Assembly: GCF_029223885.1 (NCBI RefSeq)
Contig: NZ_CP119409.1
Span: 2,258,001 to 2,322,000 of the forward strand
DNA length: 64,000 nucleotides
Origin: Pararhizobium gei
GTDB lineage: Bacteria > Pseudomonadota > Alphaproteobacteria > Rhizobiales > Rhizobiaceae
Reading direction: 5' to 3'
Position 1 is the stretch's first letter. Each line of letters begins with the position of its first letter. Of this stretch, positions 1 through 7,681 are shown piece by piece. The position numbers and the translations under genes were made by a program. The notes under the pieces are model-generated. The model searched no databases. It worked only from the letters and a program-made list of their open reading frames with translations, and was not told the origin of the DNA.

Positions 1-958
1 AGAGACGCTCCTGGTTGTCAACAGGCACGAGCACATCGACAGCGTCCCGGGACAGCAAGCCCACATGGGACTGACTGCCGCCATAGACCGCGGCCTCCCC
101 CACAGGCTCCCCGGCCTCGAACAGACGCTTCCGCTCGAACGCCGTCATTGACCATTCAAGAATACGACGGCTTTCCTCGAGCCGCTCCTTCTCGCTGCCG
201 AGCCCGGCCAAGCCCAGAAACACCCGCCGGCCACCTCTCTGCAGCGTGGCCACGATGGAGAAGCCCGCCCCTTCGGCAAATCCCGTGACGAAGCCATCGA
301 CTCCGATATTGGAGGCAAGCAGCGGATTGCGGTTTCGCTGGGTGATCTTGTTCCAGGCGAATTCCGGGCGTGAATAAAAGGGGAAGAATTCCGGGTAGCT
401 GCCGTGGATATGGCGCGCGAGCGAGACCATGTCGCGCATTGTGACGCTGTTTCCGGGATCGGGAAGCCCTGTCGGGTTGGCAAAAATCGACGAGGTCAGC
501 CCGAGTTCCCCGGCGCGGTCCGTCATCCGTTTTGCGAAGGCTGCCTCGCCGCCGCTGATCCCCTCGGCCAGAATGATGCAAGCGTCGTTGGCAAATTGGA
601 TGGTGACGCCCTGGATGAGGTCGGCAACCTTGATCCGCGATTTCAATGCCGCAAACATGGTAGAGGTGCCGGACGGTGCGCCACCGGTTCGCCAGGCATG
701 TTCCGACACCGGAAATTCGGTGTCGAGGGTCACCTCCCCGGCTTGAAGGGCGGAAAACACCAGTTCGGCGGTCATCAGCTTTGCCAGCGACGCTGCCGGC
801 ACCTGTTCGTTTTCATTCTTTGCGTAGAGGACGGTGCCGGTTTCATCATCGAGAAGATAAGCCTGTCTGGCTTTCGTTTCGAAGACCTGCGCATGCGCGG
901 CGAAAGGCTCAATTGCGCAAGCCAGCAAGATCATGACCGAGAAAAGCCGTCTGCGCAT
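1..958 (-). CDS. D-alanyl-D-alanine carboxypeptidase family protein (PBP5/DacF-like), C-terminus off window, probably inactive
   Basis: Penicillin-binding-protein-5-type serine hydrolase that normally trims the terminal D-Ala of peptidoglycan stem peptides in the periplasm. The frame opens at an ATG at 958 and runs off the left edge, so the C-terminus is not seen. Residues 1 to about 23 look like a signal peptide ending AHA. The first catalytic motif is intact (S57-L-A-K60). The SxN motif reads F122-A-N124, so the catalytic serine is missing. The KTG motif reads V224-T-G, so its lysine is missing. The fold is otherwise well conserved (NDACIILAEG, GLPDPGNS, NPLLASNIGVDGF). The most likely reading is a pseudoenzyme or a much altered enzyme. 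It lies just downstream of rlpA on the same strand, and both act on peptidoglycan. In many rhizobia this locus continues into tmk and holB, which would lie beyond the edge. Confidence 0.85.
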   Translation of the reverse strand, partial: MRRRLFSVMILLACAIEPFAAHAQVFETKARQAYLLDDETGTVLYAKNENEQVPAASLAKLMTAELVFSALQAGEVTLDTEFPVSEHAWRTGGAPSGTSTMFAALKSRIKVADLIQGVTIQFANDACIILAEGISGGEAAFAKRMTDRAGELGLTSSIFANPTGLPDPGNSVTMRDMVSLARHIHGSYPEFFPFYSRPEFAWNKITQRNRNPLLASNIGVDGFVTGFAEGAGFSIVATLQRGGRRVFLGLAGLGSEKERLEESRRILEWSMTAFERKRLFEAGEPVGEAAVYGGSQSHVGLLSRDAVDVLVPVDNQERL

Positions 959-1023
959 TCCGAGCTCCGCTTTCTGAGCGGCCATAGCAGCCGGTGCACC
1001 GGGGATCAATCGCCCGTTCCGAT

Positions 1024-2061
1024 TCAGCGGGCTATAATCCGGCGTTTCGCGTGGTTGACGATCGACTGAGGCGTCAGCGGATTGTCATCGACCAGAATGG
1101 CATCGAATGCCGTCTCGGACGTGCTCACTCGAGCCTCGACATAGGCTGCGGCATAAGCGAGGTTTCCGTCGTGCATGGGAACGAAATCCGGCCGTTCCTG
1201 CGGCACGGGGCCGATCTCCGGCAACATGACGAAAGCGTCGAGGGCGTTGGATGAAAGCGGTGCCGGTGCTTCGGCAAGAGCCGTCACAGGCACACCCGTT
1301 TCCATGTTGGATTTCGACGGTATGACCAGATTTCCCAGGCTCTGGGCCTGCTTGCGCAAGGGCTCGTTTGAGGCAACCATCACACCGCTGGCAATCTGCC
1401 CTTCCGGGAAGGCGTTCGGCGTGCGATCGCCCTTCTTTACATAGGACGCCATGAGAAAAGGCATGTCGTTGCCCTCCAGCGGCGCCTTGCCGATATACTG
1501 AACGCGGACATTGGCACTGCCCTTGCGCTTCATGTCCAGGAAATCGGCAGTCTTCGACGAGACGTCGATGATACGCCCGAACTCATAGGGTCCACGATCG
1601 TTGACGCGAACGACGACGGACGTGCCGTTCTCCAAATTTGTGACGCGGGCATAGCTTGGAAGCGGAAATGTCGGATGGGCTGCCGACAGATGATATTTGT
1701 CGTAGACTTCACCATTGGCCGTCAACCGTCCGTGGAAAGCGGAGCCATACCAGGACGACATGCCGGTTTTGTTGTATCCGAAATCTTCCTTGGGCTCATA
1801 CCACCTGCCCTTGACCTGATAAGGCTTGCCGACCTGATAGCGGCCGCCGCCCTTTGGAACATGCTTGCCTTCCTCGACGACCCGCGGACTGGCTTTGACG
1901 CCATAGATGGATTCGGCAAAATATTCCTTGCTGCGCGGCTTGGCTTTTTTGACGCTCGCCGTCTTTGTCGTGCCGCAAGCGGTCAGCGCGACGCAGACCA
2001 TCGGAATGGCAGCAATCCGCAATCCTTTGAGAAGAAAAGCTGTTGTCTGACTGGATGTCAT
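1024..2061 (-). CDS. rlpA: RlpA-like septal ring lytic transglycosylase lipoprotein
   Basis: Rare lipoprotein A homologue, 345 aa, anchored in the envelope, where family members cleave denuded glycan strands at the septum. I chose the ATG at 2061 because it places a lipoprotein signal peptide directly at the N-terminus with a lipobox LTAC (lipidated Cys29). A longer in-frame start at 2157 would add 32 residues before it. The double-psi beta-barrel domain lies at about residues 100-190 (WYGSAFHGRLTANGE, LSAAHPTFPLPS, VRVNDRGPY). The histidine and aspartate implicated in catalysis in Pseudomonas RlpA are present. The C-terminal ~150 residues do not resemble a SPOR domain, so septal targeting would differ from E. 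coli. It precedes the carboxypeptidase-like gene on the same strand, with a gap of about 65 bp. Confidence 0.9.
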   Translation of the reverse strand: MTSSQTTAFLLKGLRIAAIPMVCVALTACGTTKTASVKKAKPRSKEYFAESIYGVKASPRVVEEGKHVPKGGGRYQVGKPYQVKGRWYEPKEDFGYNKTGMSSWYGSAFHGRLTANGEVYDKYHLSAAHPTFPLPSYARVTNLENGTSVVVRVNDRGPYEFGRIIDVSSKTADFLDMKRKGSANVRVQYIGKAPLEGNDMPFLMASYVKKGDRTPNAFPEGQIASGVMVASNEPLRKQAQSLGNLVIPSKSNMETGVPVTALAEAPAPLSSNALDAFVMLPEIGPVPQERPDFVPMHDGNLAYAAAYVEARVSTSETAFDAILVDDNPLTPQSIVNHAKRRIIAR

Positions 2062-2287
2062 GTGTCCCACAATCGCATTCGCAAAAGCCGTACTCGGACC
2101 TTTGGCGCGAGCCCTCCGCACCAATGAACCGGCGTCACGAAACGTAACAGATGTCAATCATGACAACATCGTGGCCAAAATGCGAATGATTGACCGTGCC
2201 AGAATGAAACAATTTCAGTTATGGTTTATGGATCCTTAACATCGGCGATGGCGGCACTTGTCTCGCAATGGCTGCGCCCGCCGCCAG

Positions 2288-2329
2288 AACCCTGCTCCAC
2301 TACCCCGACCTCGCCGGTCAGGCAGGGTT
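2288..2329. repeat. Nested inverted repeat upstream of rlpA
   Basis: Eight-base arms AACCCTGC (2288-2295) and GCAGGGTT (2322-2329) enclose a second dyad, GACC (2307-2310) and GGTC (2316-2319). No T-run follows on either strand, so it is not a standard intrinsic terminator. It sits at the boundary where base composition falls sharply. It could be a cruciform, or a structured RNA whose function I cannot assign. Confidence 0.35.
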
Positions 2330-2354
2330 GCAGGGGGGACCCGCGTATGCAAAT

Positions 2355-2702
2355 TTACTTAATTATTTTATTTTCAGCCAATTGACTTACAAAATAAACG
2401 AAAACTAATGTTACAGTATAAATCGAGGCAAAAACAATTACAGTCTCGCCTGCTGAACCCCTGACGACATTTAGCATCCCAATATGGATTCCGCTAGCAT
2501 AGACAAAAACAGAGATAATAAAAATTTCACAAATTATACTGAATATTATAGAAAATAACGCACCTAAGTAATCGTCTAAAAATTTTGGAATAAATGCCAG
2601 TGCTACAAAGAGAGATGCAAGCGTAATCCCAAATGGCAAAATATATACTCTTCGATAATCGTCTTCAAAAAACAGCCCTAACGCTGATGCTGCCATTGCC
2701 AA
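2355..2702 (-). CDS. AT-rich putative integral membrane protein, possibly 5'-truncated
   Basis: I do not recognise this protein. It is 115 aa with a TTG start, or 113 aa from an ATG at 2696, and very hydrophobic, with three to four predicted transmembrane segments (around residues 20-40, 45-70 and 85-107). Base composition is strikingly AT-rich against high-GC neighbours, which points to horizontal acquisition. The frame stays open upstream to about 2789 with plausible coding sequence (an IVQDYILDK stretch) but no ATG or GTG in it. The gene may therefore be the surviving 3' part of a larger membrane-protein gene rather than a complete small one. No helpful neighbours. Confidence 0.45.
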   Translation of the reverse strand: MAMAASALGLFFEDDYRRVYILPFGITLASLFVALAFIPKFLDDYLGALFSIIFSIICEIFIISVFVYASGIHIGMLNVVRGSAGETVIVFASIYTVTLVFVYFVSQLAENKIIK

Positions 2703-2792
2703 TGCATTTGTGACGAGTATTCCAGTTATTTTACCTCCGACCCAAATATTTTTATCTAAAATATAATCCTGGACTATTCGGAAAATTAGTCA

Positions 2793-3258
2793 GATGTCTG
2801 CAATCGCCTTATAAGTCTCAGATGCTTTTATTCTATCGAAAATTGGCCCGTGTTCGGCCCTGCAATATCCACCCAACCAGAGACTATGCGTTCTTGAGTC
2901 AAGACGACAAAAGAGCCTCATCGGAACCAGTCGCACGCGCTCCGTCTATGTTTCTGAAAATCCATCAACCTGCTTCGCCATTGTGCTCCGTCGACTCACG
3001 AATCCCAATAGGCGCTGGCATCGTTTTTCCTGTGCTGTTTCATGGCTCACGCCATCATCGTGCGCCAAAGATATCCAGTTGTGTTGATGATTTCCCCACT
3101 CAATGTTCGAAAGCGCCCCCCTCATGTCGCGTGGACGAGCCGAGTGTGGCAGAAAACTGTTCGAAATCAATGGAAATGGGTGCAACACGAATGCGACATG
3201 GAACCCTGACTGCAAAGGGTTCCGTCGCATAAGTGTTTGATAACTATGGTGAGTTCAA
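2793..3258. other. Intergenic region without a supportable gene
   Basis: About 465 bp between the AT-rich fragment and tRNA-Cys. Open frames exist on both strands (for example 2822-3232), but their composition is arginine-, serine- and proline-rich without recognisable motifs or ribosome binding sites. I see nothing convincing here apart from possible promoters. Confidence 0.5.
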
Positions 3259-3332
3259 TGGAGGCCTCGCCCGGAATTGAACCGGGGTACGAGGATTTGC
3301 AGTCCTCTGCGTCACCACTCCGCCACGAGGCC
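3259..3332 (-). tRNA. tRNA-Cys (GCA)
   Basis: Full cloverleaf on the minus strand. The acceptor arm GGCCTCG pairs with CGAGGCC, and the anticodon loop is CTGCAAA, giving anticodon GCA. The T-arm contains GGTTCAATTCC. The discriminator base is U, typical of tRNA-Cys, and a genomically encoded CCA follows. Confidence 0.95.
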
Positions 3333-3523
3333 TCGAACGATCATACTTGACCGTGACGGGCGTTTAGAACGATTTCAGATCGAGCGCAAGCAGCCGAAAC
3401 GGAAATCGTCCATTTTCCAAAGAGAATGCTGCCTCCAAAGAGAATGCTGCCATTGTCATCTGCATTCGATGGCCCCTCGTCACCCGACGCCTCGTGCCCG
3501 CCTAAACCCGTTGCCGTTGCAGG

Positions 3524-4243
3524 TCAGTGATACCGGCGGATGAGTCCGACAAGCTTGCCTTGTATCTTGACCCTGTCCGGCCCGAAAATTCGGGTTTCAT
3601 AAGCAGGATTGGCAGCTTCAAGGGCAATAGACGCCCCTTTTCGGCGAAAGCGTTTCAACGTCGCCTCCTCGTCGTCCACCAGCGCAACCACGATCTCGCC
3701 AGGGCTGGCGCTGGTCGTGTTGCGGATAATCACCGTATCGCCGTCAAGAATGCCGGCCTCGATCATCGAGTCGCCGCGCACTTCAAGCGCATAATGCTCG
3801 CCCGAACCCACCATCTCCATGGGAACCGATATGTCATGGGTGTTGTTCTGAATAGCGGAAATCGGGACGCCAGCGGCAATCCGGCCCATGACAGGCACCA
3901 AAACCGACGTGTTCTCGTTGTTCGCCGCTGGCGGTTTTGCCGCAGCGAGCGGTGCGGACGGTGAGCCGAGGCTTCCCTGGATGACACTCGGTGAAAAGCC
4001 GCGTTTTGGCTGGAGGCTGGCAGAATAGGCCTCCGGCAGCTTTATGACTTCAAGCGCCCTCGCCCTGTTCGGCAGACGACGAATGAACCCTCGCTCCTCC
4101 AGCGCGGTAATCAACCGGTGAATGCCGGATTTTGATGCAAGATCGAGCGCGTCCTTCATTTCGTCGAAGGACGGGGGCACACCCGATTCCTTCATCCTTT
4201 CGTGGATGAACAACAACAGTTCCTGTTGCTTGCGAGTCAGCAT
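3524..4243 (-). CDS. lexA: LexA repressor
   Basis: SOS-response repressor and RecA-stimulated autoprotease, 239 aa, cytoplasmic. Residues 1-65 form the winged helix-turn-helix ([42 protein letters not shown]). A variable linker follows. The S24 peptidase domain starts at about residue 118 with the Ala-Gly cleavage site in GRIAAGVPI. The catalytic serine lies in RGDSMIEAG and the catalytic lysine in EEATLKRF, so self-cleavage should work. The length matches alphaproteobacterial LexA, which has a longer linker than the E. coli protein. An SOS box about 50 bp upstream (4292-4306) indicates autoregulation. Confidence 0.97.
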   Translation of the reverse strand: MLTRKQQELLLFIHERMKESGVPPSFDEMKDALDLASKSGIHRLITALEERGFIRRLPNRARALEVIKLPEAYSASLQPKRGFSPSVIQGSLGSPSAPLAAAKPPAANNENTSVLVPVMGRIAAGVPISAIQNNTHDISVPMEMVGSGEHYALEVRGDSMIEAGILDGDTVIIRNTTSASPGEIVVALVDDEEATLKRFRRKGASIALEAANPAYETRIFGPDRVKIQGKLVGLIRRYH

Positions 4244-4291
4244 GAACGATCACTCCGGAATCGAGAAACAAATCAAGAACGGACATTATCT

Positions 4292-4306
4292 GTTCCACAT
4301 GTGTTC
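4292..4306. promoter_or_regulatory. SOS box (LexA operator) upstream of lexA
   Basis: The sequence GTTC-CACATGT-GTTC matches the known alphaproteobacterial LexA site, a direct repeat GTTC-N7-GTTC. It lies 49 bp upstream of the lexA start codon, as expected for autoregulation. Confidence 0.85.
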
Positions 4307-4373
4307 CGCAAGTCCCTCTGTCCTGCAACCTCACGGTGCGTCTTCGGGGCAATCAAATATTGGATCAAGGCTG

Positions 4374-4649
4374 TCAGGACGTCTGGCGGCGGCGAGCCCA
4401 CCATACGGCAATCCGGCGGCGCCAGCGCCGCACCATGGCGAGATCATGCGACAGAACGAGCAGCCCGAGCGGCACCATCCAGAAGCCGAGAATAGGCAGA
4501 AAGCCAAGGCAACCAAAGAAAATCAGCACGCACCCGACCAGGATCCGAAGCCATTTCGATTGTGGCAAGGGAAGTCGCCACGAGCCAATCACCAGCTTAT
4601 GCGTCCTCGCGTCGATACCGAATTTCATCGTTTTTTCCGTGGATGCCAT
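4374..4649 (-). CDS. Small conserved membrane protein, PGPGW-like
   Basis: About 91 aa from the ATG at 4649. A second ATG at 4628 would give 84 aa. Residues about 32-65 form one long or two short hydrophobic segments containing FFGCLGFLPILGFWMVPLGLL, split here as FFGCLGFLPI and LGFWMVPLGLL, resembling the glycine/proline-rich transmembrane hairpin of the PGPGW family. An arginine/tryptophan-rich basic tail follows (VRRWRRRIAVWWARRR). Probably an inner-membrane protein of unknown function. It sits between lexA and tRNA-Asn and is transcribed separately from lexA. Confidence 0.65.
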   Translation of the reverse strand: MASTEKTMKFGIDARTHKLVIGSWRLPLPQSKWLRILVGCVLIFFGCLGFLPILGFWMVPLGLLVLSHDLAMVRRWRRRIAVWWARRRQTS

Positions 4650-4829
4650 AATCTGCCCGTCAACTCCTGTGGTGTCTTGTGCTGCAACGGACATTTTGCA
4701 TGCCGCTCCGCCGTTCATAGGTAGGAGTTCTCCACAGTCTGGCAAGATTGTGCGCTTTTTTTGAAAAACCGCTTGGCAAATCGAAAAAGCATTTGTATTA
4801 GCAGCCTCACTTCTGCAGCGCGCAGATGA

Positions 4830-4904
4830 TCCCTGGTAGCTCAGCGGTAGAGCATTCGACTGTTAATCGACAGGTCGCCGGTTCGAATCCGGCCCGGGGA
4901 GCCA
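4830..4904 (+). tRNA. tRNA-Asn (GTT), integration target of element 1
   Basis: Complete cloverleaf: acceptor TCCCTGG pairs with CCGGGGA (one G-T wobble), anticodon loop CTGTTAA giving GTT, T-arm GGTTCGAATCC, and encoded CCA at 4902-4904. Its 3' end is duplicated at 23240-23257. The gene remains intact because the incoming element restores the 3' end. Confidence 0.96.
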
Positions 4905-4905
4905 G
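4888..4905 (+). repeat. attL of element 1 (18-bp direct repeat in the tRNA-Asn 3' end)
   Basis: The 18 bases TCCGGCCCGGGGAGCCAG occur here and again at 23240-23257. They cover the 3' strand of the T-stem, the acceptor stem and CCA of tRNA-Asn, the classic attB location for tyrosine recombinases. An integrase gene starts 164 bp inside this end. Confidence 0.9.
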
Positions 4906-4911
4906 TTTCAT

Positions 4912-4943
4912 AGGGGCCTGATGAGAAATCTTAGGCCCCTTTT
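4912..4943 (+). terminator. Intrinsic terminator after tRNA-Asn, supplied by element 1
   Basis: Eight-bp stem AGGGGCCT / AGGCCCCT around a 13-nt loop, followed by TTT. It lies just inside the element, so the element replaces the host terminator of the tRNA gene. The host one was pushed to about 23264-23296. Confidence 0.75.
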
Positions 4944-5068
4944 AAACAAATAGATCAAGCAGTTAGCTTGGAACTTGGGCCACGAAGTCTGGTCCTTATG
5001 CAGCACCACAGTTGCCAATCAGCATACAAAATCAGATACATTTCCGGGTCTGCAATGGAATCAATGCC

Positions 5069-6391
5069 ATGACCTTCGATGACGTTTCACGCTACGTCGT
5101 CCGTGATCCGCAATCAGGACGCTGGAGATATTACAGGCGGGTGCCGCGCGAGTTGGCCGAGCTCGACTCACGCATTCACGTCAAACAGTCCCTCAAGACG
5201 AGAAACCACCGGGAGGCCCTGCAGCGAGCAGAGGAGGTCCACCGGGCGACGGAAGCCCTGTGGCGGGCTTTAGCGGCCGGCGCAGACAAGGGTGCCTCTC
5301 TGGCGCGCTACGATGCGGCTGTGAAGCTGGCGCAGTCGTACGGGTTCACATACTCGCCTGTTGAGCAGGTCGCTCGCCTTGATCTCGACGAAATAGAACG
5401 GCGGCTTGAGATCGCCGCGGCAAATCTTGATAAGCCCATAGTTGTTGAGGCGATGACAGGAACCGCCCCTGCCCCTCGGCCGACGCTGTCCATGCTTTGG
5501 GAACTTTACGAGGAGCACAACGCGGCATCCTTCCGAGGGATGTCCAAAGACCAGAAGCGGAAGCACAAAATATCTCGTGAGCGGGCGATCACCTATGCGG
5601 TCGCTTCGATCGGAGACAAGGCCTTGGCTGACATCACAAGGGCCGACGTGTTGTCGTTCCGGCGTTGGTGGGTTTCAAAGATGGAAGCGGAGTCACTCAG
5701 GGCTTACAGCGTCAACCGCTCGTTCTCTGACATCAAAGGCATGCTGACAATCGTCGATGACGCGCTGCAGACCAAATTCGGCGAGGCGTGGGAGAAAATA
5801 CGGATCAAGGAAACAAACGCCACCAGGCTCGGCAAGAGGCCGATGTTTCCAATTGAGTGGGTGCAAGACAGGATCCTGGCCACCGGTGCGATGGACGCGA
5901 TGAACGAGGATGCTCGTTTGATCGTGTATGCGATGGCAGAAACCGGCTGCAGGCCGGGTGAAATCTGCAATCTCAGGCCGGAAGATATTCGCCTCGGCGC
6001 CGATGTGCCGCACATCGAGATTGCCGAGCGCGATGATAGAAGACAAAAGACCGCTTACTCAGTTCGGCGAATACCGCTCGTTGGCGTGTCTTTGTGGGCA
6101 ATGAGACAAAGACCGAAAGGTTTCGCCCGGTATGCGGACAAGGGAGACTCGGCGTCAGCGTTGATAAACAAGGTGCTAAAGAGTCAGGGGCTTTTGCCTT
6201 CGGACAAGCACGTTCTCTACTCTATGCGGCACACTTTTCAGTTTCGGCTTGAAAAGGCCAACGCGTCGGACCGTATGCAAGCCGACTTGATGGGGCATGA
6301 ACTTGGTCGTCCGACCTATGGTGACGGGCCCGAAATGGTGCGACGAAAGGAAATGCTCGAGGGGATAGCGTTCCGGTGGCCCTCACGGTGA
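5069..6391 (+). CDS. Tyrosine recombinase / integrase of element 1
   Basis: Site-specific recombinase, 440 aa, expected to insert element 1 into tRNA-Asn and, with a directionality factor, excise it. The N-terminus (YVVRDPQSGRWRYYRRVP, DSRIHVKQSLKTRN) resembles the DUF6538-type arm-binding domain. A SAM-like core-binding domain spans about residues 135-235. The catalytic domain has R295 (ETGCRPGEI), box II YSMRHTF with R387 (its usual leading His is Tyr), LMGHELGR, and the probable nucleophile Tyr in PTYGDG. I chose the ATG at 5069 because the homologous sequence starts there. An upstream ATG at 5012 adds 19 unlikely residues. It is unrelated to the integrase of element 2. Confidence 0.92.
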   Translation: MTFDDVSRYVVRDPQSGRWRYYRRVPRELAELDSRIHVKQSLKTRNHREALQRAEEVHRATEALWRALAAGADKGASLARYDAAVKLAQSYGFTYSPVEQVARLDLDEIERRLEIAAANLDKPIVVEAMTGTAPAPRPTLSMLWELYEEHNAASFRGMSKDQKRKHKISRERAITYAVASIGDKALADITRADVLSFRRWWVSKMEAESLRAYSVNRSFSDIKGMLTIVDDALQTKFGEAWEKIRIKETNATRLGKRPMFPIEWVQDRILATGAMDAMNEDARLIVYAMAETGCRPGEICNLRPEDIRLGADVPHIEIAERDDRRQKTAYSVRRIPLVGVSLWAMRQRPKGFARYADKGDSASALINKVLKSQGLLPSDKHVLYSMRHTFQFRLEKANASDRMQADLMGHELGRPTYGDGPEMVRRKEMLEGIAFRWPSR

Positions 6392-6397
6392 GGAAGC

Positions 6398-6425
6398 AAA
6401 AGGGGCCGTGACACTGCCACGACCC
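6398..6425 (-). terminator. Terminator at left end of element 1
   Basis: On the minus strand the stem CGTG / CACG is extended by GGG / CCC pairs and followed by CTTTTGC. It closes the minus-strand gene at 6485-6673 and lies just past the integrase stop. A closely similar hairpin lies at the left end of element 2 (42487-42517). Confidence 0.65.
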
Positions 6426-6484
6426 GCTAATTCTCCCGCTTCGCCCGCGCTTGGGCTGCACCACCACCATCTCACTCAACTGGA

Positions 6485-6673
6485 TTATGAGACAGCAGAA
6501 ACCGCCTCGCGGAGTTCGTTAATTGCTTTTGCCAAAATCGTCTCCGCCATATCGACAGGGTTGCGTGCATCACCGGTGACTATTCCTGAGAGGATATAAG
6601 CTGCCGCAGTGACAAGGCGATGTGCATCATTCACGGCTGACTCCAGGGCGTCACGATTCTCCATGTTGGGCAT
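6485..6673 (-). CDS. Small hypothetical protein, divergent from repressor
   Basis: I do not recognise it. It is 62 aa, mostly alpha-helical and acidic (RDALESAVNDAHRLVTAAAY, then AETILAKAINELREAV). The ATG at 6673 is preceded by a good ribosome binding site (GGAGG, 7 bp away). It is transcribed divergently from the XRE-family gene at 6781, and its promoter region holds a TTGATA-TTT-TATCAA dyad. The arrangement resembles a phage repressor/antirepressor or Cro-like pair, but nothing in the protein proves that role. Confidence 0.6.
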   Translation of the reverse strand: MPNMENRDALESAVNDAHRLVTAAAYILSGIVTGDARNPVDMAETILAKAINELREAVSAVS

Positions 6674-6687
6674 TTCACTTCCTCCGA

Positions 6688-6702
6688 TTGATATTTTATC
6701 AA
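6688..6702. promoter_or_regulatory. Operator-like dyad between divergent genes of element 1
   Basis: Perfect six-base arms TTGATA and TATCAA with a TTT spacer, overlapping the leader of the 6485-6673 gene. A further TTGATA half-site lies near 6746. A 12-base direct repeat AACAATTGCGCG occurs at 6756-6767 and 6794-6805, one copy before and one inside the XRE gene start. These are candidate sites for the adjacent XRE repressor. Confidence 0.5.
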
Positions 6703-6780
6703 CTGGACTTGTGTTAACCTTAATCACAGAAAGCGTCAAGCGCGCTTGATAAAAAAACAATTGCGCGATAGAAATTGCCC

Positions 6781-7017
6781 ATGATCACGCTAGAACAATT
6801 GCGCGGCGCCCGCGCCATGCTGGGATTGACCCAGGCCGAACTTGCCAGTCGAGCGAACATCAGCACGACGGGGCTAAACAACATCGAGCGCGGCGCAAGC
6901 GATCCGAAGGCCTCGACCCTGCGAGCGCTTCAGGAGGCGCTGGAGGCTGCCGGCATCATCTTCGAAGCGGCAGGGCAGATGATCGACGGCGGGGTGGGTA
7001 TCCGACTAAAACGCTAA
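6781..7017 (+). CDS. XRE-family helix-turn-helix repressor
   Basis: DNA-binding regulator, 78 aa, consisting of a single Cro/CI-type HTH. Residues about 5-60 follow the family pattern (RGARAMLGLTQAELASRA, NISTTGLNNIERGAS, STLRALQEALEAAG). The C-terminal tail is short (IIFEAAGQMIDGG), with no dimerisation or peptidase domain, as in many small rhizobial phage repressors. The start is the ATG at 6781. A TTG at 6775 is less likely. It probably controls its own divergent promoter region and lysogeny-like maintenance of element 1. Element 2 has no counterpart and uses a ribbon-helix-helix protein instead. Confidence 0.85.
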   Translation: MITLEQLRGARAMLGLTQAELASRANISTTGLNNIERGASDPKASTLRALQEALEAAGIIFEAAGQMIDGGVGIRLKR

Positions 7018-7025
7018 TGTACGCC

Positions 7026-7229
7026 TTACTTCTTAATCAGTTGCGCGGCCCTGTGGCGAGCCCGGTCGAGGGTGGCGTCTCGCTTCTGTCTCGCCTCAAT
7101 CTGCGCTTCCAGCCACTCGTACCAAAGGACAAGGCCGGCGTGTGGCGGTCCTGCCGCGATCTCTTCTGCTATCCTATCCAGGCATCGCTCCATATCGCTG
7201 AGCGAATATTTGTCCGAGACAAGTTTCAC
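7026..7229 (-). CDS. Small hypothetical protein, second of a tandem paralogous pair
   Basis: 67 aa from a GTG at 7229, whose GTGA overlaps the stop codon of the preceding gene, so the two are translationally coupled. The sequence (KLVSDKYSLSDMERCLDRIA, then WYEWLEAQIEARQKRD) aligns along its full length with the preceding 67-aa protein. Mostly helical and charged, no known domain. It is tail-to-tail with the XRE repressor gene, 9 bp apart. Found only in element 1, so it belongs to the variable left-end module. Confidence 0.65.
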   Translation of the reverse strand: MKLVSDKYSLSDMERCLDRIAEEIAAGPPHAGLVLWYEWLEAQIEARQKRDATLDRARHRAAQLIKK

Positions 7230-7429
7230 CCTGCCCTCTTCTTGGCAAGTCTCGCCGTCACCGAATCGATCGTGCGTTGCCTCCGGCGCCGCGCTTCGAG
7301 TTGAGCCTCCAGCCATTCATAGATAAGAATGATGCCGCCCGGGTCGTCGCGCGCGGCGATCGCTTCCGCGACCCTGTCCAAGCATCGCTCAATATCATCT
7401 ATCGAGTATTTGTCAGATATGACCTTCAT
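7226..7429 (-). CDS. Small hypothetical protein, first of a tandem paralogous pair
   Basis: 67 aa from the ATG at 7429 (KVISDKYSIDDIERCLDRVA, then YEWLEAQLEARRRRQRTID). It shares length and the pattern VSDKYS-x2-D-x2-ERCLDR-x-AE-x-IAA and EWLEAQ-x-EAR with the gene that follows, so the pair arose by tandem duplication. The function is unknown. The basic C-terminal half could bind nucleic acid or a partner protein, but this is inference. An operator-like dyad at 7530-7550 lies upstream and may control the pair. Confidence 0.65.
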   Translation of the reverse strand: MKVISDKYSIDDIERCLDRVAEAIAARDDPGGIILIYEWLEAQLEARRRRQRTIDSVTARLAKKRAG

Positions 7430-7529
7430 CGGGACGCCCGTTCTCAGTGACTGCGGTTGCAACCATGGAAGTCAAAACCCGCGTAGTCAATCAAATTCAT
7501 AATTTAAATTCAATGCGTTAACCGTATAT

Positions 7530-7550
7530 TCTATGCGGGGAACGCATAGA
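7530..7550. promoter_or_regulatory. Perfect dyad upstream of the paralogous pair
   Basis: Eight-base arms TCTATGCG and CGCATAGA flank GGGAA. A related half-site AATGCGTT lies at about 7512-7519. The surroundings are AT-rich, as in a promoter. This is a likely operator or promoter region for the minus-strand genes at 7026-7429. It ends 26 bp before the conserved core begins. Confidence 0.5.
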
Positions 7551-7582
7551 TCAAAACCATGAAAAACATGGACTAGAACGCG

Positions 7583-7617
7583 AAAAGCCGCCGCCACCCG
7601 TTAGGGCAGCGGCGGCT
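7583..7617 (-). terminator. Terminator of the core (late) operon, copy 1
   Basis: Nine-bp GC-rich stem AGCCGCCGC / GCGGCGGCT (7586-7594 and 7609-7617), followed on the minus strand by TTTTCGCG. It lies 65 bp beyond the last core gene. Confidence 0.85.
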
Positions 7618-7681
7618 GATGCGGATTGCTGTTACAGCAACGCAGGTCGTGACGGCGACTGGTTCCGAAATTCAGAAATAG

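Noticed and set aside
404..1069. Plus-strand open frame of 221 codons at the left edge
   Set aside because: It is antisense to the carboxypeptidase-like and rlpA genes, and has no motifs and a shadow-like composition.
2288..2340. Possible structured RNA (tmRNA or SRP RNA) at the nested inverted repeat
   Set aside because: No tag-peptide frame, tRNA-like end or SRP-domain motif found.
2822..3232. Plus-strand frame of 136 codons before tRNA-Cys
   Set aside because: No ribosome binding site, no recognisable motif, and an overlapping opposite-strand frame of equal quality.
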